A stretch of DNA of 64,000 nt, taken from positions 2,046,001-2,110,000 of the forward strand of contig NZ_CP046530.1 of NCBI RefSeq assembly GCF_030408375.1. The letters are read 5' to 3'. A program made the translations under genes and the position numbers. Source of the DNA: Corynebacterium afermentans subsp. lipophilum (GTDB lineage Bacteria > Actinomycetota > Actinomycetes > Mycobacteriales > Mycobacteriaceae). The notes beneath the pieces were generated by a model, which saw only the letters and a program-made list of their open reading frames with translations, ran no database searches and was not told the origin of the DNA. Below, piece by piece: positions 1 to 10,497 of the stretch (position 1 is its first letter; each line of letters opens with the position of its first letter).

Positions 1-610
1 TGCCGGCGGCCACCCCCGCGTTGATGGACCGGGTGGAGCCGAACTGGGCGATCGAGCAGGTCATCACCGCCGCCTGCTGGGCGGCTTCGGTTACGCCTGG
101 TCCCTCCTGACCAAACAGCAGGACGCACTCGCGGGGAAGCTCGGCGGTCTCCAGCGGCACGGAGCCTGGAGTGTTGTCGATAGCGACTACCGGGATCCCC
201 TCCGCGGCGGCCCATTCCATGAGGTCGGCAACCGTTTCGTGGTGGCGGATGTGCTGGTAGCGGTCCGTGACCATGGCGCCGCGCCGGTTCCACCGCTTGC
301 GCCCGACAATGTGCACCTCGCGGGCCAGAAAGGCGTTGGCGGTGCGCACGACGGTGCCGATGTTCATGTCGTTTTCGAAGTTCTCGATGGCCACGTGGAA
401 GGGGTGGCGGCGCTGGTCAAGGTCCTCGACGACCGCATCCAGCGACCAGTAGCGGTACGCGTCAACGACGTTGCGGCGGTCGCCGTCGCGGAGAAACTCC
501 GGGTCGTAGCGGGGGTCTTCGGGCCACTGACCTTCCCAGGGGCCAACACCGTGGCGGCCCTCGTTCCACTCGGTGGGGCCGCGGAGCTCATCGTTGGACG
601 AGTTGGACAC
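1..610 (-). CDS. TrmH/SpoU-family RNA 2'-O-methyltransferase (3' end outside window)
   Basis: About 203 codons are visible before the gene runs off the left edge. SpoU-class enzymes transfer a methyl group from S-adenosylmethionine to a ribose 2'-OH of rRNA or tRNA through a trefoil-knot fold. Motif 1 is seen around residues 80-94 (NDMNIGTVVRTANAF), motif 2 as LLFGQEGPG and motif 3 as STRSINAGVAA at the window edge. The chosen start is a GTG 10 nt after the pyrE stop, so it is probably co-transcribed with and coupled to pyrE. No clear ribosome binding site is visible, and a TTG at 628 overlapping pyrE is an alternative. The RNA substrate cannot be told from the sequence. Confidence 0.85.
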   Translation of the reverse strand, partial: MSNSSNDELRGPTEWNEGRHGVGPWEGQWPEDPRYDPEFLRDGDRRNVVDAYRYWSLDAVVEDLDQRRHPFHVAIENFENDMNIGTVVRTANAFLAREVHIVGRKRWNRRGAMVTDRYQHIRHHETVADLMEWAAAEGIPVVAIDNTPGSVPLETAELPRECVLLFGQEGPGVTEAAQQAAVMTCSIAQFGSTRSINAGVAAG

Positions 611-620
611 GTTAGGCGAG

Positions 621-1148
621 TTAGGCAAGGCCGAGGTCTTCGAGTCCGAGGAGGAAACGGTACTCCAGGCCGGCGTCGCGGAGCACCTGGTCGGCACCGG
701 TCGCGCGGTCGACGACGGTGGCCACCGCGACCACCTCAGCGCCCTCCTCGCGGCAAGCCTCGACGGCGGTCAGCGGCGAGTTGCCGGTGGTTGTGGTGTC
801 CTCGACCACCAGCACGCGCTTGCCCTTGATGGACGGACCCTCGATGCGGCGCTGCATGCCGTGCTTCTTCGCTTCCTTGCGCACCACGAAGGAGTCGATC
901 GGGCGGCCGGGGGCGTGCATGACGGCGGTGGCCACCGGGTCGGCGCCCAGGGTGAGGCCGCCGACGGCGTCGAAATCCAGGTCGTCCGTGAGCTCGCGCA
1001 GCAGCTGGCCAATCAGCGGGCTGGCCTCGTGGTGCAGCGTCGCGCGGCGCAGATCCACGTAGTAGTCCGCCTCCTTGCCCGAAGACAGGGTCACCTTGCC
1101 GTGCACCACTGCCAGCTCCTTGACCAGATCAGCGAGTTTTTCTTTCAT
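621..1148 (-). CDS. pyrE: Orotate phosphoribosyltransferase
   Basis: This 175-residue cytosolic enzyme joins orotate to PRPP to give orotidine 5'-phosphate, the fifth step of de novo UMP synthesis. The type I PRTase PRPP-binding motif VLVVEDTTTTGNS is clear in the second half, and SSGKEADYYVDLRRA near the N-terminus is typical of the short actinobacterial PyrE. The ATG is preceded by a good AAGGAG 7-8 nt upstream. It lies between a membrane-anchored unknown protein (5-bp gap) and the downstream methylase gene, all on the minus strand, suggesting one transcript. Confidence 0.95.
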   Translation of the reverse strand: MKEKLADLVKELAVVHGKVTLSSGKEADYYVDLRRATLHHEASPLIGQLLRELTDDLDFDAVGGLTLGADPVATAVMHAPGRPIDSFVVRKEAKKHGMQRRIEGPSIKGKRVLVVEDTTTTGNSPLTAVEACREEGAEVVAVATVVDRATGADQVLRDAGLEYRFLLGLEDLGLA

Positions 1149-1152
1149 CGTT

Positions 1153-2061
1153 TTACTCCTTATCGTCGAAAATTGAGCTCGGGCCCTGCATGCGGCGCAC
1201 CCGGGTCAGGTCCACCACGCGACGCTCGTCGCCGGCGATGGCTTCCACGTCGTCGCCGCCGATGGTGTGGTCTGCCACCTCGCCGCGCTCGCCACCGGTG
1301 GTGCGGGTGGGCAGCTCCACGGGGTCCTCCGGGCGCTGCATCACCGGCTCGTCCGCCGCCTCTGGCGCCGCCGCGGGGGCGTGTCCTGGGATTTCGCGGG
1401 TGGGGAATGGGAGGTGCAGCGGGGTGTCGTCGATAGGCGGAAGCGTCCGGGCCGCATCCGCGAGCAGCGCCAGGGGCGCGAGGGTGGCGTCCCAATCTTG
1501 CGGGGTGGCGTCGCGGCCCAGCTGGGCAATGGCCCACGCGCCCTCGAACCAGACTGCCTGCACGGCGGCGGGAAGTTGCTCGAGTGCGGTGAGCACTCGC
1601 CTATCGACGAACCTCCGGCCCGCCCCCGCCTGCGTCGCAAAACACGTGAACCCATGGTGCGTATCCAGCTCCACCAGATCGACGGAGCCTTCCGCCGCGA
1701 AATCCGTGCGGCGGAAATCCACCACGGCGCTGGTTTCGGCGCCGGTGCCCATGGCGATGACGGTGGCTTCGCCCAGGTCCGCCACGTGCGCGTCGTGCCC
1801 GTAGGCGGCGCCGGTGGCAACGTTTCGGGCGGGCGCTCCCCCGGCGGCGGCGCCGCGCGACCACTCGCTGGCCAGCATGTCGTCGCTGGACGCAAAGGCG
1901 TAGCCGTGCTCGCGGGCCCAGGCGCGGCGGGCGCGTTTGCTGGGCTTGGCGGGTTTGGCGGGTTTTTCGGGGTGTGTGCTGCGCTCACGGGAGTCCGACG
2001 CGAACAGCGCCACGGCGGCGAGCAGCGCCACGAGTGCGAGAACGAACAGCAGGATGACCAT
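1153..2061 (-). CDS. Membrane-anchored protein of unknown function
   Basis: I do not recognise a family for this 302-residue protein. Residues 1-22 form one hydrophobic helix (ILLFVLALVALLAAVALF), followed by a Lys/Pro-rich stretch (KPAKPAKPSKRARR), which suggests an N-terminal anchor. The middle is a mixed alpha/beta region, and the C-terminal 80 residues are acidic, Pro-rich and probably disordered, ending DLTRVRRMQGPSSIFDDKE. A -10-like GCATAGTCC lies just before the ATG, so the mRNA may be leaderless. The gene carries two copies of the iterated GTCGATAGGC motif (1429-1438 and 1599-1608). It abuts pyrE, which suggests co-transcription but gives no function. Confidence 0.7.
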   Translation of the reverse strand: MVILLFVLALVALLAAVALFASDSRERSTHPEKPAKPAKPSKRARRAWAREHGYAFASSDDMLASEWSRGAAAGGAPARNVATGAAYGHDAHVADLGEATVIAMGTGAETSAVVDFRRTDFAAEGSVDLVELDTHHGFTCFATQAGAGRRFVDRRVLTALEQLPAAVQAVWFEGAWAIAQLGRDATPQDWDATLAPLALLADAARTLPPIDDTPLHLPFPTREIPGHAPAAAPEAADEPVMQRPEDPVELPTRTTGGERGEVADHTIGGDDVEAIAGDERRVVDLTRVRRMQGPSSIFDDKE

Positions 2062-2090
2062 CGCGGACTATGCTACCGCGCGGCCCGACA

Positions 2091-2933
2091 CTAAATGTCC
2101 GTCGCCACCGGGTTGTCGCGGTTCGCGCTCCACTGGGACCAGCCGCCTACGTAGTGCGTCAAAAGCGGCAGGCCGGCGTGCTCCATCGCGGCCAGCAGCA
2201 GCGCGGAGTGGTTACCGGAGCCGGAGTAGGTGATCACACCGGCCGGGTCCGTGTTCTGGGTGACGCCCAGCTGGGAGAAGCGGTCGCGGATCGTGTCGGT
2301 GTCCTTCACCTTGTGGCTCTCCGGATCGAACAGGTCGTTGACCGGCAAGTTCCGCGCACCCGGGATGTGCCCGGCGCGCAGGTCCAGGATTTCGCGGAGA
2401 CCCTGGAAACGGCGGGCACCTCTGGCGTCGATAAGCAATCCCTCAAATGCTCTGACGTCTGCCATTGTGGCGGACGGCAGGTTGCCCTCGGTGAGCTCGA
2501 CGCCGCGTGGGACGACGATGCCTCCCGGGCCCGCGACCGTGGGGAAGCCTTCGCCGTCCCAGGTGGCGAAGCCGCCGTCGAGAATATGCACGTCCTGCAC
2601 ACCCGCCCAGCGCAAAATCCACCATGCGCGGGCGGCGAACAGGCCATTGCCGCCGTCGTAGATGTACACCGGGCGGCCTTCCTCGATGCCCCAGCTCGCG
2701 GCTGCTTTCCTGACAACGTCGAGGCCAGGCATCGGGTTACGGCCCACCGCGCGGCCGGGCAAGCCGGCAAGCTGCACCGACGGGTCGCAGTAAAGCGCCG
2801 TCGGGATGTGCTCAGATTGGAATTTTGACCACGCTTTGCCGTCTTTCGGCTCCCACAGCGCGGCGATAATGGTCTGTTTTTGGCCAGTCTGGATTCGCTC
2901 GTTGAGTTCAGCGGCGGAGACAAACACGCTCAT
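2091..2933 (-). CDS. Rhodanese-like sulfurtransferase (thiosulfate/mercaptopyruvate type) with Ser at the catalytic Cys position
   Basis: The 280 residues fit the two-rhodanese-domain sulfurtransferase length. The N-terminal domain contains YIYDGGNGLFAARAWWILRWAG and the DGGFATWDGEG linker; the C-terminal domain contains IDARGARRF and PGARNLP. These enzymes normally carry persulfide sulfur on a Cys in a loop of type CGSG. Here the loop reads YSGSGNHSALL, with serine at that position (codon TCC on the minus strand), so classical sulfur transfer is doubtful. One iterated motif (2427-2436) lies inside the gene, read as LLIDA. It stands alone, 20 bp upstream of no obvious partner. Confidence 0.85.
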   Translation of the reverse strand: MSVFVSAAELNERIQTGQKQTIIAALWEPKDGKAWSKFQSEHIPTALYCDPSVQLAGLPGRAVGRNPMPGLDVVRKAAASWGIEEGRPVYIYDGGNGLFAARAWWILRWAGVQDVHILDGGFATWDGEGFPTVAGPGGIVVPRGVELTEGNLPSATMADVRAFEGLLIDARGARRFQGLREILDLRAGHIPGARNLPVNDLFDPESHKVKDTDTIRDRFSQLGVTQNTDPAGVITYSGSGNHSALLLAAMEHAGLPLLTHYVGGWSQWSANRDNPVATDI

Positions 2934-2954
2934 GGCCGCAAGTGTAACGGTGTT

Positions 2955-3377
2955 TTACGCCATGTACCCGGGAGCGAGCTGGATCGTGCCCTGCTCCTCC
3001 AGGCCACTGAGCCACTCGGTGATCCCCTCACGCGGACAGTCCGCGCCGATGCTGGCCGCGAGCATGCCGCCCGGGCCGAGCTCCACCCGGCAACCGAACG
3101 CCAGCAGGGTGCCGGCAATCTCATCCAGATCCAGTCCCTCCGGATCCTCCGGCAGCACGCGCACCGTCGACGCGCCGCCGCGCACCACCACCCGATCCAC
3201 ATGGAACGCCCCGCCCACCGTCACGCACTCAACGATGTCGCCCATCGCGAGCGTCGTATCCACGAACGGAACGCTCGCCACCACAAAATGATTCTGCCCA
3301 ATCTGGTGCGCCTGCAGCTGCTCGCTCTCAACGCCCGGAATGGCAACGCGGGTGAGGATAGTGGTGGATGCCTGCAT
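2955..3377 (-). CDS. DUF4265-type protein
   Basis: This 140-residue soluble protein begins at the ATG giving MQASTTILTRVAIPG; a longer in-frame extension would run into the adhA gene and was rejected. The pattern FVVASVPFVDTTLAMGDIVEC followed by a glycine-rich VVVRGGASTVRV resembles the DUF4265 family, whose function is unknown. It lies 10 bp downstream of adhA on the same strand, so it is probably the last gene of that transcript. No catalytic residues could be identified. Confidence 0.7.
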   Translation of the reverse strand: MQASTTILTRVAIPGVESEQLQAHQIGQNHFVVASVPFVDTTLAMGDIVECVTVGGAFHVDRVVVRGGASTVRVLPEDPEGLDLDEIAGTLLAFGCRVELGPGGMLAASIGADCPREGITEWLSGLEEQGTIQLAPGYMA

Positions 3378-3387
3378 GCAGGGCAGT

Positions 3388-4419
3388 CTAGTACTTGATC
3401 GACATACGGCCAGCAATCTTGCCGTTGCGCATGTTCTCAAACACCTCGTTGACATCATCCAGCTCACAAGCGGTCACGTGCGGCTTAACCTCGCCGCGCG
3501 CGTAGAAGTCCAGCGCTTCCGCCATATCCTGGCGGGTGCCCACCAGGGAGCCGCGGATGGTGATGCCGCGCAGGACAATGTCGAAAATCGGCGCCGGGAA
3601 CTCCCCCGGCGGCAGGCCGTTGAAGACGATGGCGCCGTTGGAGCGGCACATCGCAATCGCCTGCCCGAACGCGTCCGGGTGCACTGCGGTGACCAGCACG
3701 CCGTGAGCGCCACCGTCGGTGTACTCCTGGACTGCCTCGCCTGGGTCCGTGGTCTTTGCGTTCACTGTGAACTCGGCGCCCAGCTGCTTGGCCAGCTCAA
3801 GCTTGTCGTCCGCAATATCTACAGCGATGACGCGCATGCCCATGGCCACGCCGTACTGCACCGCAACGTGGCCGAGTCCGCCAACACCGGAGATCACCAT
3901 GAACTGCCCAGGCTTGGTGTCCGCTTCTTTCAAGCCCTTGTACACAGTCACGCCCGCGCACAGGATCGGAGCAACCTCAACCGGGTCCGCCCCTTCAGGG
4001 ATGCGCGGCGCGTAGCGGGTGTCCACCAGCATGTATTCACCAAACGAGCCGTTCTGGGTGTATCCGCCGTATTCCGCCTGCTTGCAGTACGTTTCACGCC
4101 CCGTGCGACAGAACTCGCACTCACCGCACGCGGACCACAGCCAGGCATTGCCAACCATGTCGCCCACCTTCACCGAATGCTCTCCTGGCCCGAGCTCCAC
4201 AATTTCGCCCACGCCCTCGTGCCCCGGCACGAATGGCGGCTGCGGTTTGACGGGCCAATCCCCTTCAACCGCGTGGAGGTCGGTGTGGCAGATCCCGGAA
4301 GCGTGAAGCTTAGCCAGTGCCTGGAACGGGCCTGGTTTTGGCAGATCGATCTCTTTGACATTGACGCTGGGACCGAACTGTTCGGCCACTGCCGCGCGCA
4401 TTGCTGTTGGGGTGGACAT
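3388..4419 (-). CDS. adhA: Zinc-dependent alcohol dehydrogenase
   Basis: A 343-residue medium-chain dehydrogenase that oxidises primary alcohols such as ethanol with NAD. The catalytic zinc site is seen as CHTDLHAVEGDWP and GHEGVG, the structural zinc site as CGECEFCRTGRETYC, and the Rossmann nucleotide site as GVGGLGHVAVQYG. Length and motifs match the AdhP/AdhA group found in C. glutamicum. The ribosome binding site AAAGGAG precedes the ATG. It is divergent from panB, and the shared 128-bp region holds a TATGACT -10-like box for adhA. With Ald (23.7 kb) it could complete ethanol oxidation to acetate. Confidence 0.93.
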   Translation of the reverse strand: MSTPTAMRAAVAEQFGPSVNVKEIDLPKPGPFQALAKLHASGICHTDLHAVEGDWPVKPQPPFVPGHEGVGEIVELGPGEHSVKVGDMVGNAWLWSACGECEFCRTGRETYCKQAEYGGYTQNGSFGEYMLVDTRYAPRIPEGADPVEVAPILCAGVTVYKGLKEADTKPGQFMVISGVGGLGHVAVQYGVAMGMRVIAVDIADDKLELAKQLGAEFTVNAKTTDPGEAVQEYTDGGAHGVLVTAVHPDAFGQAIAMCRSNGAIVFNGLPPGEFPAPIFDIVLRGITIRGSLVGTRQDMAEALDFYARGEVKPHVTACELDDVNEVFENMRNGKIAGRMSIKY

Positions 4420-4547
4420 GGGAACTCCTTTCCGACGAAATGCAGTTACAAGTCATATGGTACACATCACATCGAACCGCGAATGGAGCCGCAGATAACA
4501 TTTTGGTATTTGGCCGGGCTATAGAAGTGTCGGCCTAGACTGCATGC

Positions 4548-5366
4548 GTGACTGGATACTTAGCCCCCACCAAGAAAGTGCGCGTCGCGGACTTCGCGCG
4601 CAAGAAAGCCGCCGGCAAGAAGTGGGCGATGCTCACCGCCTACGACTACGCCACCGCCCGTGTCTTCGCTGAAGCCGGCATCGAGTGTCTCCTGGTCGGC
4701 GACTCCGCGGCCAACGTGGTCTACGGCTACGACACCACAAACCAGGTCTCCGTAGACGAGATGGCATTCCTCGGCGCGGCCGTCGTGCGCGGCGCGGGAA
4801 ACGCACTGGTGATCATGGATCTGCCGTTCGGGAGCTACGAGGCTAGCGACGAGCAATGCGTCCGCACCGCCACCAACCTGATCAGCCGCACCGGCGCCCA
4901 CATGGTGAAGCTTGAAGGTGGCGTGCGGATCGCCCCGCGCATCCGGTCGCTGAAAAACGCAGGCCTTGCGGTGTGCGCCCACGTCGGCTTCACCCCGCAG
5001 TCCGTGGACAACCTGAGCGGGTTCAAGGTCCAGGGCCGCGACGCCGGGGCCGATCAGCTGCGTGACGACGTCAACGCGGTAGTCGAGGCCGGCGCCGACA
5101 TGGTGGTCTTCGAAATGGTGCCCGCGGACTTGGCGACGGAGCTCACCGCCTCGTGCCCCGTCCCGACCGTCGGCATTGGCGCAGGTGCAGGCACCGACGC
5201 CCAGGTCCTGGTCTGGCACGACATGGCGGACATCCCCACCGGCGACCACCGCGCGAAATTCGTGCGGAAGTTCGGCTCGGTGGGCGCGGATCTGGCCGCC
5301 GCGGCCGCGGACTACAAGCGCGCCGTGCACACCGGCGAGTTCCCAGCCGGCGAGCACACGTTCTAG
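4548..5366 (+). CDS. panB: 3-methyl-2-oxobutanoate hydroxymethyltransferase
   Basis: This 272-residue enzyme adds a hydroxymethyl group from methylene-THF to 2-ketoisovalerate, giving ketopantoate, the first committed step of pantothenate synthesis. Conserved signatures are MLTAYDYATARVFAEAGIE, LLVGDSAANVVYG and the metal-ligand stretch IMDLPFGSYEAS followed by VKLEGG. The start is GTG (GTGACTGGATACTTAG), with a TATAGA-like -10 upstream at about 4521. Unlike the panBC operon of C. glutamicum, panC here lies immediately downstream in the opposite orientation, so the two are separately transcribed and convergent. Confidence 0.95.
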   Translation: MTGYLAPTKKVRVADFARKKAAGKKWAMLTAYDYATARVFAEAGIECLLVGDSAANVVYGYDTTNQVSVDEMAFLGAAVVRGAGNALVIMDLPFGSYEASDEQCVRTATNLISRTGAHMVKLEGGVRIAPRIRSLKNAGLAVCAHVGFTPQSVDNLSGFKVQGRDAGADQLRDDVNAVVEAGADMVVFEMVPADLATELTASCPVPTVGIGAGAGTDAQVLVWHDMADIPTGDHRAKFVRKFGSVGADLAAAAADYKRAVHTGEFPAGEHTF

Positions 5367-5397
5367 GCGGGTGGGGGTCCCGGGCCGTGCAGCTCCT

Positions 5398-5480
5398 TTG
5401 CACAGACCCTGGGAGCCAAACCCTGGGTTCGTGCAAAAATCGGCCATTCCCAGGCTGAGGATCCCAGGGTTTGCGAATCG
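5398..5480. repeat. CCCTGGG-rich hairpin element between panB and panC
   Basis: The stretch contains two direct CCCTGGG units framed by TTTGCAC and GTGCAAA, which fold into one hairpin (5398-5438) with a 7-nt AGCCAAA loop and a T-T mismatch in the stem, followed by an A-rich run. A second part contains inverted CCCAGG and CCCAGGG units. It sits between two convergent genes and could act as a two-way terminator, but its internal repetition is more than a terminator needs. Confidence 0.6.
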
Positions 5481-5523
5481 AGGCGGGCGGAGTGGCGTGG
5501 CGTGGCGCAAGCACACCGCCGCG

Positions 5524-6318
5524 CTAGAGCTCGATCGGGGCGTTGTCCAACAGCCGGGTCGCGCCGACCTTCGCCGCCACGAGCAGGCGCGCTGGACCCG
5601 TGTACCCCTCTGACAGATCTGACATGTCGGGGGCGGTGGCGACGAGGTAGTCGAGGTGGAGGCCTTTGGTGGCGTCGAGAAGCGAGCGCGCTTCCGAGAG
5701 GCTGCCGGTTGCCAGCGCGCGCGGGATGGCCAGGGCGGTAGCGCGCTCCTCGGCGGAGAGGTAGCGGTTGCGCGAGGAAAGCGCCAGGCCGTCGGTGTCG
5801 CGCACGATCGGGCAGCCGTGGATTCGCACGGGAAGGTGCAGGTCATCCACCATCTGACGGATCAGCGCGAGCTGCTGGTAGTCCTTCTCACCGAAGAACG
5901 CGTCCGAGGCACCGGTCAGCGCGAACAGCTTCGCCACCACCGTGAGCACGCCCGCGAAATGCGTGGGCCTAGTTGCGCCCTCCAACACCCCGCCGAGCGA
6001 ACCGGGCTGGATCGTGGTGCGCGGGCCGTGCGGGTACATCGTTTCCGGCGCCGGCGCGAACACAGCGTCGACGCCGAGGGCCTCAAGCTTTTCGACGTCC
6101 TCAGCCAACGTCCGCGGATACTTCTCCAAGTCCTCGCCCGGCGCGAACTGCAGCGGGTTGACGAAGATGCTCACCACCACGGGGTTGCCCAGCGCCTTGG
6201 CGGCGCGGACGAGGGCGAGGTGGCCGATATGCAGCGCACCCATGGTGGGAACGAGTGAGATAGGGCCGGCCGGAAGCGCGTTAGCCAGCGTTTCCGGGGT
6301 ATGCACGAGTTGGGTCAT
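5524..6318 (-). CDS. panC: Pantothenate synthetase
   Basis: A 264-residue enzyme that condenses pantoate and beta-alanine with ATP cleavage. The nucleotidyl-transferase HIGH motif is seen in PTMGALHIGHLALVR, the pantoate site in FFGEKDYQQLALIRQMV, and the KMSKS-like end in ALSSRNRYLS. The start is the ATG giving MTQLVHTPE; 19 upstream in-frame codons were rejected because they lack family similarity. A GATAAT -10-like box 7 nt before the ATG suggests a leaderless mRNA. The gene converges on panB across a hairpin-rich spacer. Confidence 0.93.
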   Translation of the reverse strand: MTQLVHTPETLANALPAGPISLVPTMGALHIGHLALVRAAKALGNPVVVSIFVNPLQFAPGEDLEKYPRTLAEDVEKLEALGVDAVFAPAPETMYPHGPRTTIQPGSLGGVLEGATRPTHFAGVLTVVAKLFALTGASDAFFGEKDYQQLALIRQMVDDLHLPVRIHGCPIVRDTDGLALSSRNRYLSAEERATALAIPRALATGSLSEARSLLDATKGLHLDYLVATAPDMSDLSEGYTGPARLLVAAKVGATRLLDNAPIEL

Positions 6319-6358
6319 GCACCCATTATCTACCTCTGCATATCCACTCAAACGAATA

Positions 6359-6399
6359 GAGGACCCTGCAAGCATTCAATCTGCTTCAACAGAGTCCTC
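6359..6399 (-). other. Hairpin between panC and the first HEPN gene
   Basis: GAGGAC at 6359-6364 pairs with GTCCTC at 6394-6399, with an inner AAGCA/TGCTT stem and a short loop. On the minus strand it is followed by a weak T-containing stretch. It could end leftward transcripts that run antisense through the HEPN gene, or be part of the upstream region of that gene. Confidence 0.45.
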
Positions 6400-6483
6400 A
6401 CCGCCGAAGACAAGGTCGTTCGACGGTCTGGCTGTTAGAGTATTAGCTCATTGGGGACATTGCAATTGGTTTGGGAGGGACTT

Positions 6484-7647
6484 TTGCAGCGAAAGATTGA
6501 ATGGGTGTCGCATGCGCGACTCGCCCCTTACCTGGCTCAAACGTCCGGTGACGAAGACCTCGCCTGGGAACTTTATGAGTTGAACGCTGCCGTATCTGCT
6601 GCGTTGTCTGAAGTGATTCACCACGTGGAAGTGCTCTTGAGGAATTCCATGATGCGCGAGCTGGAGCGGATTCATCCGCTCGCGTTTCCTTGGACTCTTC
6701 CCAATAACGACTCAATTGGCGCAGTAGCTGAACGGATGACCAACAATAAACGCAAAATCGCTCCCACCGAAGATGACGTGACCTCCCAATTGAATCTTGG
6801 ATTCTGGACAAGCCTGGTCAGCTCTAAAGACTTCCGGGTAGCGAAACTTTGGGATGAGCATCTTCACCGTGTGTTTCCTGGCCAACCGGATCGCCTTCTA
6901 GTTGCACAAGCCCTGGAGGATTTGAAGGAGCTCAGAAACCGCTGTTCGCACCAGGATTCTTTACTGCGCTTCCACCCTGAGGTTGAAATGCGAAAAATCG
7001 AGAGGCTCACTGGCTGGATAGACGAGGACGCCGTGAAATGGGTACACCGGCTCTCCAGGGTGACGGAAGTGATGCGGAATCGTCCGCACGTCGAATCGGA
7101 GTCAGACACTGCCATCCTTCCTTCGACGCGAAATAGATCGGCTTCACCTGGCAAGCGATTCAAATACCCACTGTTTGACTGCTACCACCAAAAAGCGGCA
7201 GTCATCTTGGAACAGTCGAGCCACATCGGCCAAGAAATCAGTCATCTGGGTTTTTACCTACCGCGCTACGACGCCGACCTCAACGGCAACCAATCCACCT
7301 TCTGTTCCATGCAATCTCGCCCACACATCCCCCAAATCTTTCCCCAGATCGAAGACATCATCGTCCCTGTGGAGTGGTCAAGAGAGGAAGCGAATCGGCT
7401 GACAAACGGGGACCAGCGGGACAAGAAAGTTGCGGCGGCGATGCGCTACGGCCTCGGCAACGGATACGACACGGGCGGCCGCTACGTCATCTACCTCCTC
7501 AGCCCGAAAGATGACCTCCGGACGCACAAAACCCCGACCGAGATTCTTCACCTCGGTTCGGGGCAGTGGCCGTCAGGCTGGCCTTTTATCAAATACGCCC
7601 GACTTGATCTGGTTAGCCGCGCCAGGCAGACAACCGACTTGATCTAG
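6484..7647 (+). CDS. HEPN/Abi-like protein with C-terminal extension
   Basis: About 387 residues. The N-terminal ~210 residues are helical and resemble Abi-type HEPN proteins: VEVLLRNSMMREL, LNLGFWTSLV and the R-x4-H HEPN motif in ELRNRCSHQDSLL, expected to be an RNase active site. The remaining ~180 residues (FDCYHQKAAVILEQ to the end) form a domain I do not recognise. The TTG at 6484 was chosen because GGGAGG lies 5 nt upstream and it matches the start of the related protein at 10498; a TTG at 6451 is possible. G+C is visibly lower than in clpB, suggesting transfer. The stop is 15 bp from the convergent clpB stop. Confidence 0.75.
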   Translation: MQRKIEWVSHARLAPYLAQTSGDEDLAWELYELNAAVSAALSEVIHHVEVLLRNSMMRELERIHPLAFPWTLPNNDSIGAVAERMTNNKRKIAPTEDDVTSQLNLGFWTSLVSSKDFRVAKLWDEHLHRVFPGQPDRLLVAQALEDLKELRNRCSHQDSLLRFHPEVEMRKIERLTGWIDEDAVKWVHRLSRVTEVMRNRPHVESESDTAILPSTRNRSASPGKRFKYPLFDCYHQKAAVILEQSSHIGQEISHLGFYLPRYDADLNGNQSTFCSMQSRPHIPQIFPQIEDIIVPVEWSREEANRLTNGDQRDKKVAAAMRYGLGNGYDTGGRYVIYLLSPKDDLRTHKTPTEILHLGSGQWPSGWPFIKYARLDLVSRARQTTDLI

Positions 7648-7662
7648 AACCGTAGGTCTGGA

Positions 7663-10209
<2,547 letters not shown>

Positions 10210-10255
10210 GATTCCATGGTCCTTTCTTGCCTAATGTTTGTTTCGCACTAGGTGT

Positions 10256-10288
10256 AACGCACAAGAAGTTGAGTCTGTTCCTGTCAAC
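10256..10288 (-). promoter_or_regulatory. SigH-type promoter overlapped by HspR (HAIR)-like operator of clpB
   Basis: On the minus strand GGAAC (10277-10281) is followed after exactly 17 nt by CGTT (10256-10259), matching the actinobacterial SigH -35/-10 pattern. Overlapping it, 10268-10288 reads GTTGACA-N7-ACTCAAC, an imperfect version of the HAIR site CTTGAGT-N7-ACTCAAG. This predicts SigH activation and HspR repression of clpB. Confidence 0.7.
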
Positions 10289-10300
10289 GGCAAAAAAGTT

Positions 10301-10380
10301 GCGCGGGGTTAGCTCAAATGGGGCAGGACTATAAGAGTCCAGTGCGAGTGTCTCAGCAGTCGGGGCGCAAAGACCCGCGC
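10301..10380 (+). other. Candidate structured RNA, tRNA-sized but not a canonical tRNA
   Basis: GCGCGGG at 10301-10307 pairs perfectly with CCCGCGC at 10374-10380, enclosing an inner GGACT/AGTCC hairpin (10325-10339) and a TTAGCTCAAATGGGG stretch like a D-arm. The overall length is 80 nt. There is no GTTCRA T-loop and the position expected to be U33 is not T, so a working tRNA is unlikely. It lies between clpB and a HEPN gene. Expression is unknown. Confidence 0.3.
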
Positions 10381-10403
10381 AAACCCCGGGTACCGGTCAC
10401 CAA

Positions 10404-10438
10404 CAAAAAGAAACCCGCTGGGCGTGATGCCCAGCGGG
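10404..10438 (-). terminator. Strong leftward intrinsic terminator upstream of the second HEPN gene
   Basis: A perfect 10-bp stem CCCGCTGGGC/GCCCAGCGGG with a 5-nt loop is followed on the minus strand by TTTCTTTTTG. No minus-strand gene lies directly before it; the nearest is gltS, which would have to be transcribed antisense through the HEPN gene at 10498-11241 to reach it. Confidence 0.75.
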
Positions 10439-10497
10439 GATTCTTATTGATACCGGATTTTAACCCGTCTTGTACCTGAAAGTGTATACATGGCACC

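Noticed and set aside
239-1436. Long rightward open frames over the methylase and pyrE genes
   Set aside because: They are mirror frames of conserved leftward genes in high-G+C DNA and show no family motifs.
5367-5523. Insertion sequence remnant between panB and panC
   Set aside because: No transposase fragment or target-site duplication is visible; only short hairpin repeats.
10301-10380. Possible tRNA gene upstream of clpB
   Set aside because: It has a 7-bp closing stem and tRNA size, but no GTTCRA T-loop and no U33 in the middle hairpin; kept only as a structured-RNA candidate.
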